5,878 nt of DNA, taken from positions 1-5,878 of the forward strand of contig DIKJ01000254.1 in NCBI GenBank assembly GCA_002424525.1, read 5' to 3'. Each line of letters opens with the position of its first letter. The stretch's first letter is position 1. Below the pieces are notes generated by a model. It saw only the letters and a list, made by a program, of their open reading frames with translations, made no database searches and was not told the origin of the DNA. Shown here in pieces: positions 5,116 through 5,878 of the stretch. A program made the translations under genes and the position numbers. The stretch comes from Bacteroidales bacterium UBA5621. Its GTDB lineage: Bacteria; Bacteroidota; Bacteroidia; Bacteroidales; VadinHA17.

Positions 5116-5878
5116 CCTCCGGTCGAAGCTCTTCAGCAGCGTCTGTGAAGAGTTTTTTGAAAGCGACTCCGTAATCAGGGAGGGGGGGAGCTACAGACTA
5201 TACCTCAACAGAAAGACGCTTGTTTCATCATGCAGTAGTTTCGACAGCAGTGACGGTTCCGCATACGGAACGGGAACATTTATTTACAGGAGGGGAAGCC
5301 CGGAAAAAAGCCTGCAGCTTCTGCTGGTCGACTTCGCGGAGGGCCGGTTTGATCATTCATATCTGCTGGGACATTACTTTATTTTTCTGTTCCTGCAGTC
5401 AGGTATTAAAATCCTCACCGACGGCACCGGCCTGGTAAAAGCTTATCATGACACTAAAGGTTCATACCTTTCATCATCCTTTCTTCTTGCTGCAAGACTT
5501 CATACGGATCTTACACTGAACAGATCTGCTGCAACCGAGAACCTGGTCACGGGAGGCATTACCGGCACGGAGACCCTGGTAAATGAGATCAACTCCTTCT
5601 CAAAATCCACAGTCTCTCTTTTCCCGGATATTGAGTTTGTTCTGCCCCGGGTGGGCACTAGGGAAGATAACCCTGCCTCGGAGGCTGATGCCCTCCGGCA
5701 ACAGGTGGAACTGCTCGGCAATTACTTCAGTTCGTGCAGCATGCTTGCTGCGGGAGGGGGCGCAGACATAGGACTGACAGGAGGATATGACAGCCGGCTG
5801 GTCCTCGCCTTTGCACGTGATAACCTGGATGACCTCCAGGTCCACAGCCATTTCAGGCCGGCAGGATCGGAGGAGTGG
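5081..5878 (+). CDS. Asparagine-synthase-like protein lacking the Cys nucleophile (3' truncated by window end)
   Basis: An open frame runs to the window edge: 266 residues seen, of perhaps 550-650 for the family. The key motif is the PP-loop LTGGYDSRLVLAFA, with TGGYDS at 233-238 (bases 5777-5794). This corresponds to SGGxDS of asparagine synthetase-type ATP pyrophosphatases, which adenylate a carboxylate before amide formation. Residues about 60-140 keep the look of the class II amidotransferase scaffold, with strands LLLVDF and GHYFIFLF, then ILTDGTGLVKAY (111-122) and a short SSSF. However, the N terminus is MELFLLLKKG, not MCG-, so no catalytic Cys2 is present and glutamine hydrolysis is unlikely. 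An in-frame ATG at 5063 is an alternative start, also without Cys; an in-frame TGA at 5024-5026 limits further extension. It overlaps the preceding gene by 35 or 53 bases, which implies translational coupling. Similar proteins occur in polysaccharide loci and may modify sugar carboxylates; the substrate is unknown. Confidence 0.75.
   Translation, partial: MELFLLLKKGDDLRSKLFSSVCEEFFESDSVIREGGSYRLYLNRKTLVSSCSSFDSSDGSAYGTGTFIYRRGSPEKSLQLLLVDFAEGRFDHSYLLGHYFIFLFLQSGIKILTDGTGLVKAYHDTKGSYLSSSFLLAARLHTDLTLNRSAATENLVTGGITGTETLVNEINSFSKSTVSLFPDIEFVLPRVGTREDNPASEADALRQQVELLGNYFSSCSMLAAGGGADIGLTGGYDSRLVLAFARDNLDDLQVHSHFRPAGSEEW

Noticed and set aside
5112..5190. ATG at 5112 in an ATGA stop-start overlap with the Wzy-like gene
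   Set aside because: This frame stops after about 25 codons and is not the frame that contains the PP-loop; the in-frame starts are 5081 or 5063.
5600..5851. Overlapping open frames on both strands near the window end (including 5500-5721 minus and 5583-5771 plus)
   Set aside because: All are shadows of the asparagine-synthase-like reading frame, which is continuous from 5081 to the end and contains the PP-loop.

Overview
The window looks like part of an exopolysaccharide, capsule or O-antigen-type gene cluster from a member of the Bacteroidota. Three things support this. One encoded protein ends in a type IX secretion (T9SS) sorting domain, which is known only from this phylum. Two upstream regions carry the Bacteroidota -7 promoter signature TAnnTTTG. 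Most real starts lack a Shine-Dalgarno sequence. Genus or species cannot be named from the sequence alone.

Layout, all genes on the + strand: (1) 1-76, a leader with a perfect 15-bp tandem repeat, an imperfect hairpin and a TAccTTTG promoter element. (2) 77-1057, a complete WbpP/TviC-type UDP-N-acetylglucosamine 4-epimerase. (3) 1058-1305, an intergenic region with a probable intrinsic terminator, a TAtcTTTG element, a small hairpin and a 27-codon small ORF with a strong Shine-Dalgarno. (4) 1306-2538, a secreted protein with a signal peptide, about six 30-residue aromatic repeats, a Cys/His motif and a T9SS C-terminal domain; its stretch is visibly more AT-rich than its neighbours. (5) 2546-3814, a GT-B (GT4-like) glycosyltransferase starting at GTG. 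(6) 3823-5115, a polytopic Wzy/O-antigen-ligase-like membrane protein. (7) 5081 (or 5063) to the window end, a 3'-truncated asparagine-synthase-like protein that has the ATP-pyrophosphatase loop but lacks the N-terminal cysteine nucleophile.

How they fit together (inference): the epimerase would supply a UDP-GalNAc-type donor, the glycosyltransferase would add a sugar to a lipid-linked repeat unit, and the Wzy-like protein would polymerise or ligate it. The asparagine-synthase-like protein could place an amide or amine-derived group on a sugar carboxylate or another precursor. Genes 5 to 7 are packed with 8-nt spacing and then an overlap, so they are probably one transcript. The T9SS cargo gene ends 7 nt before gene 5 and may be co-transcribed with it.

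Most of the window is recognisable cell-surface polysaccharide biosynthesis. The least explained parts are the repeat-bearing T9SS cargo placed in the cluster, the cysteine-less asparagine-synthase-like enzyme, and the non-coding signals at 1-60 and 1049-1283.
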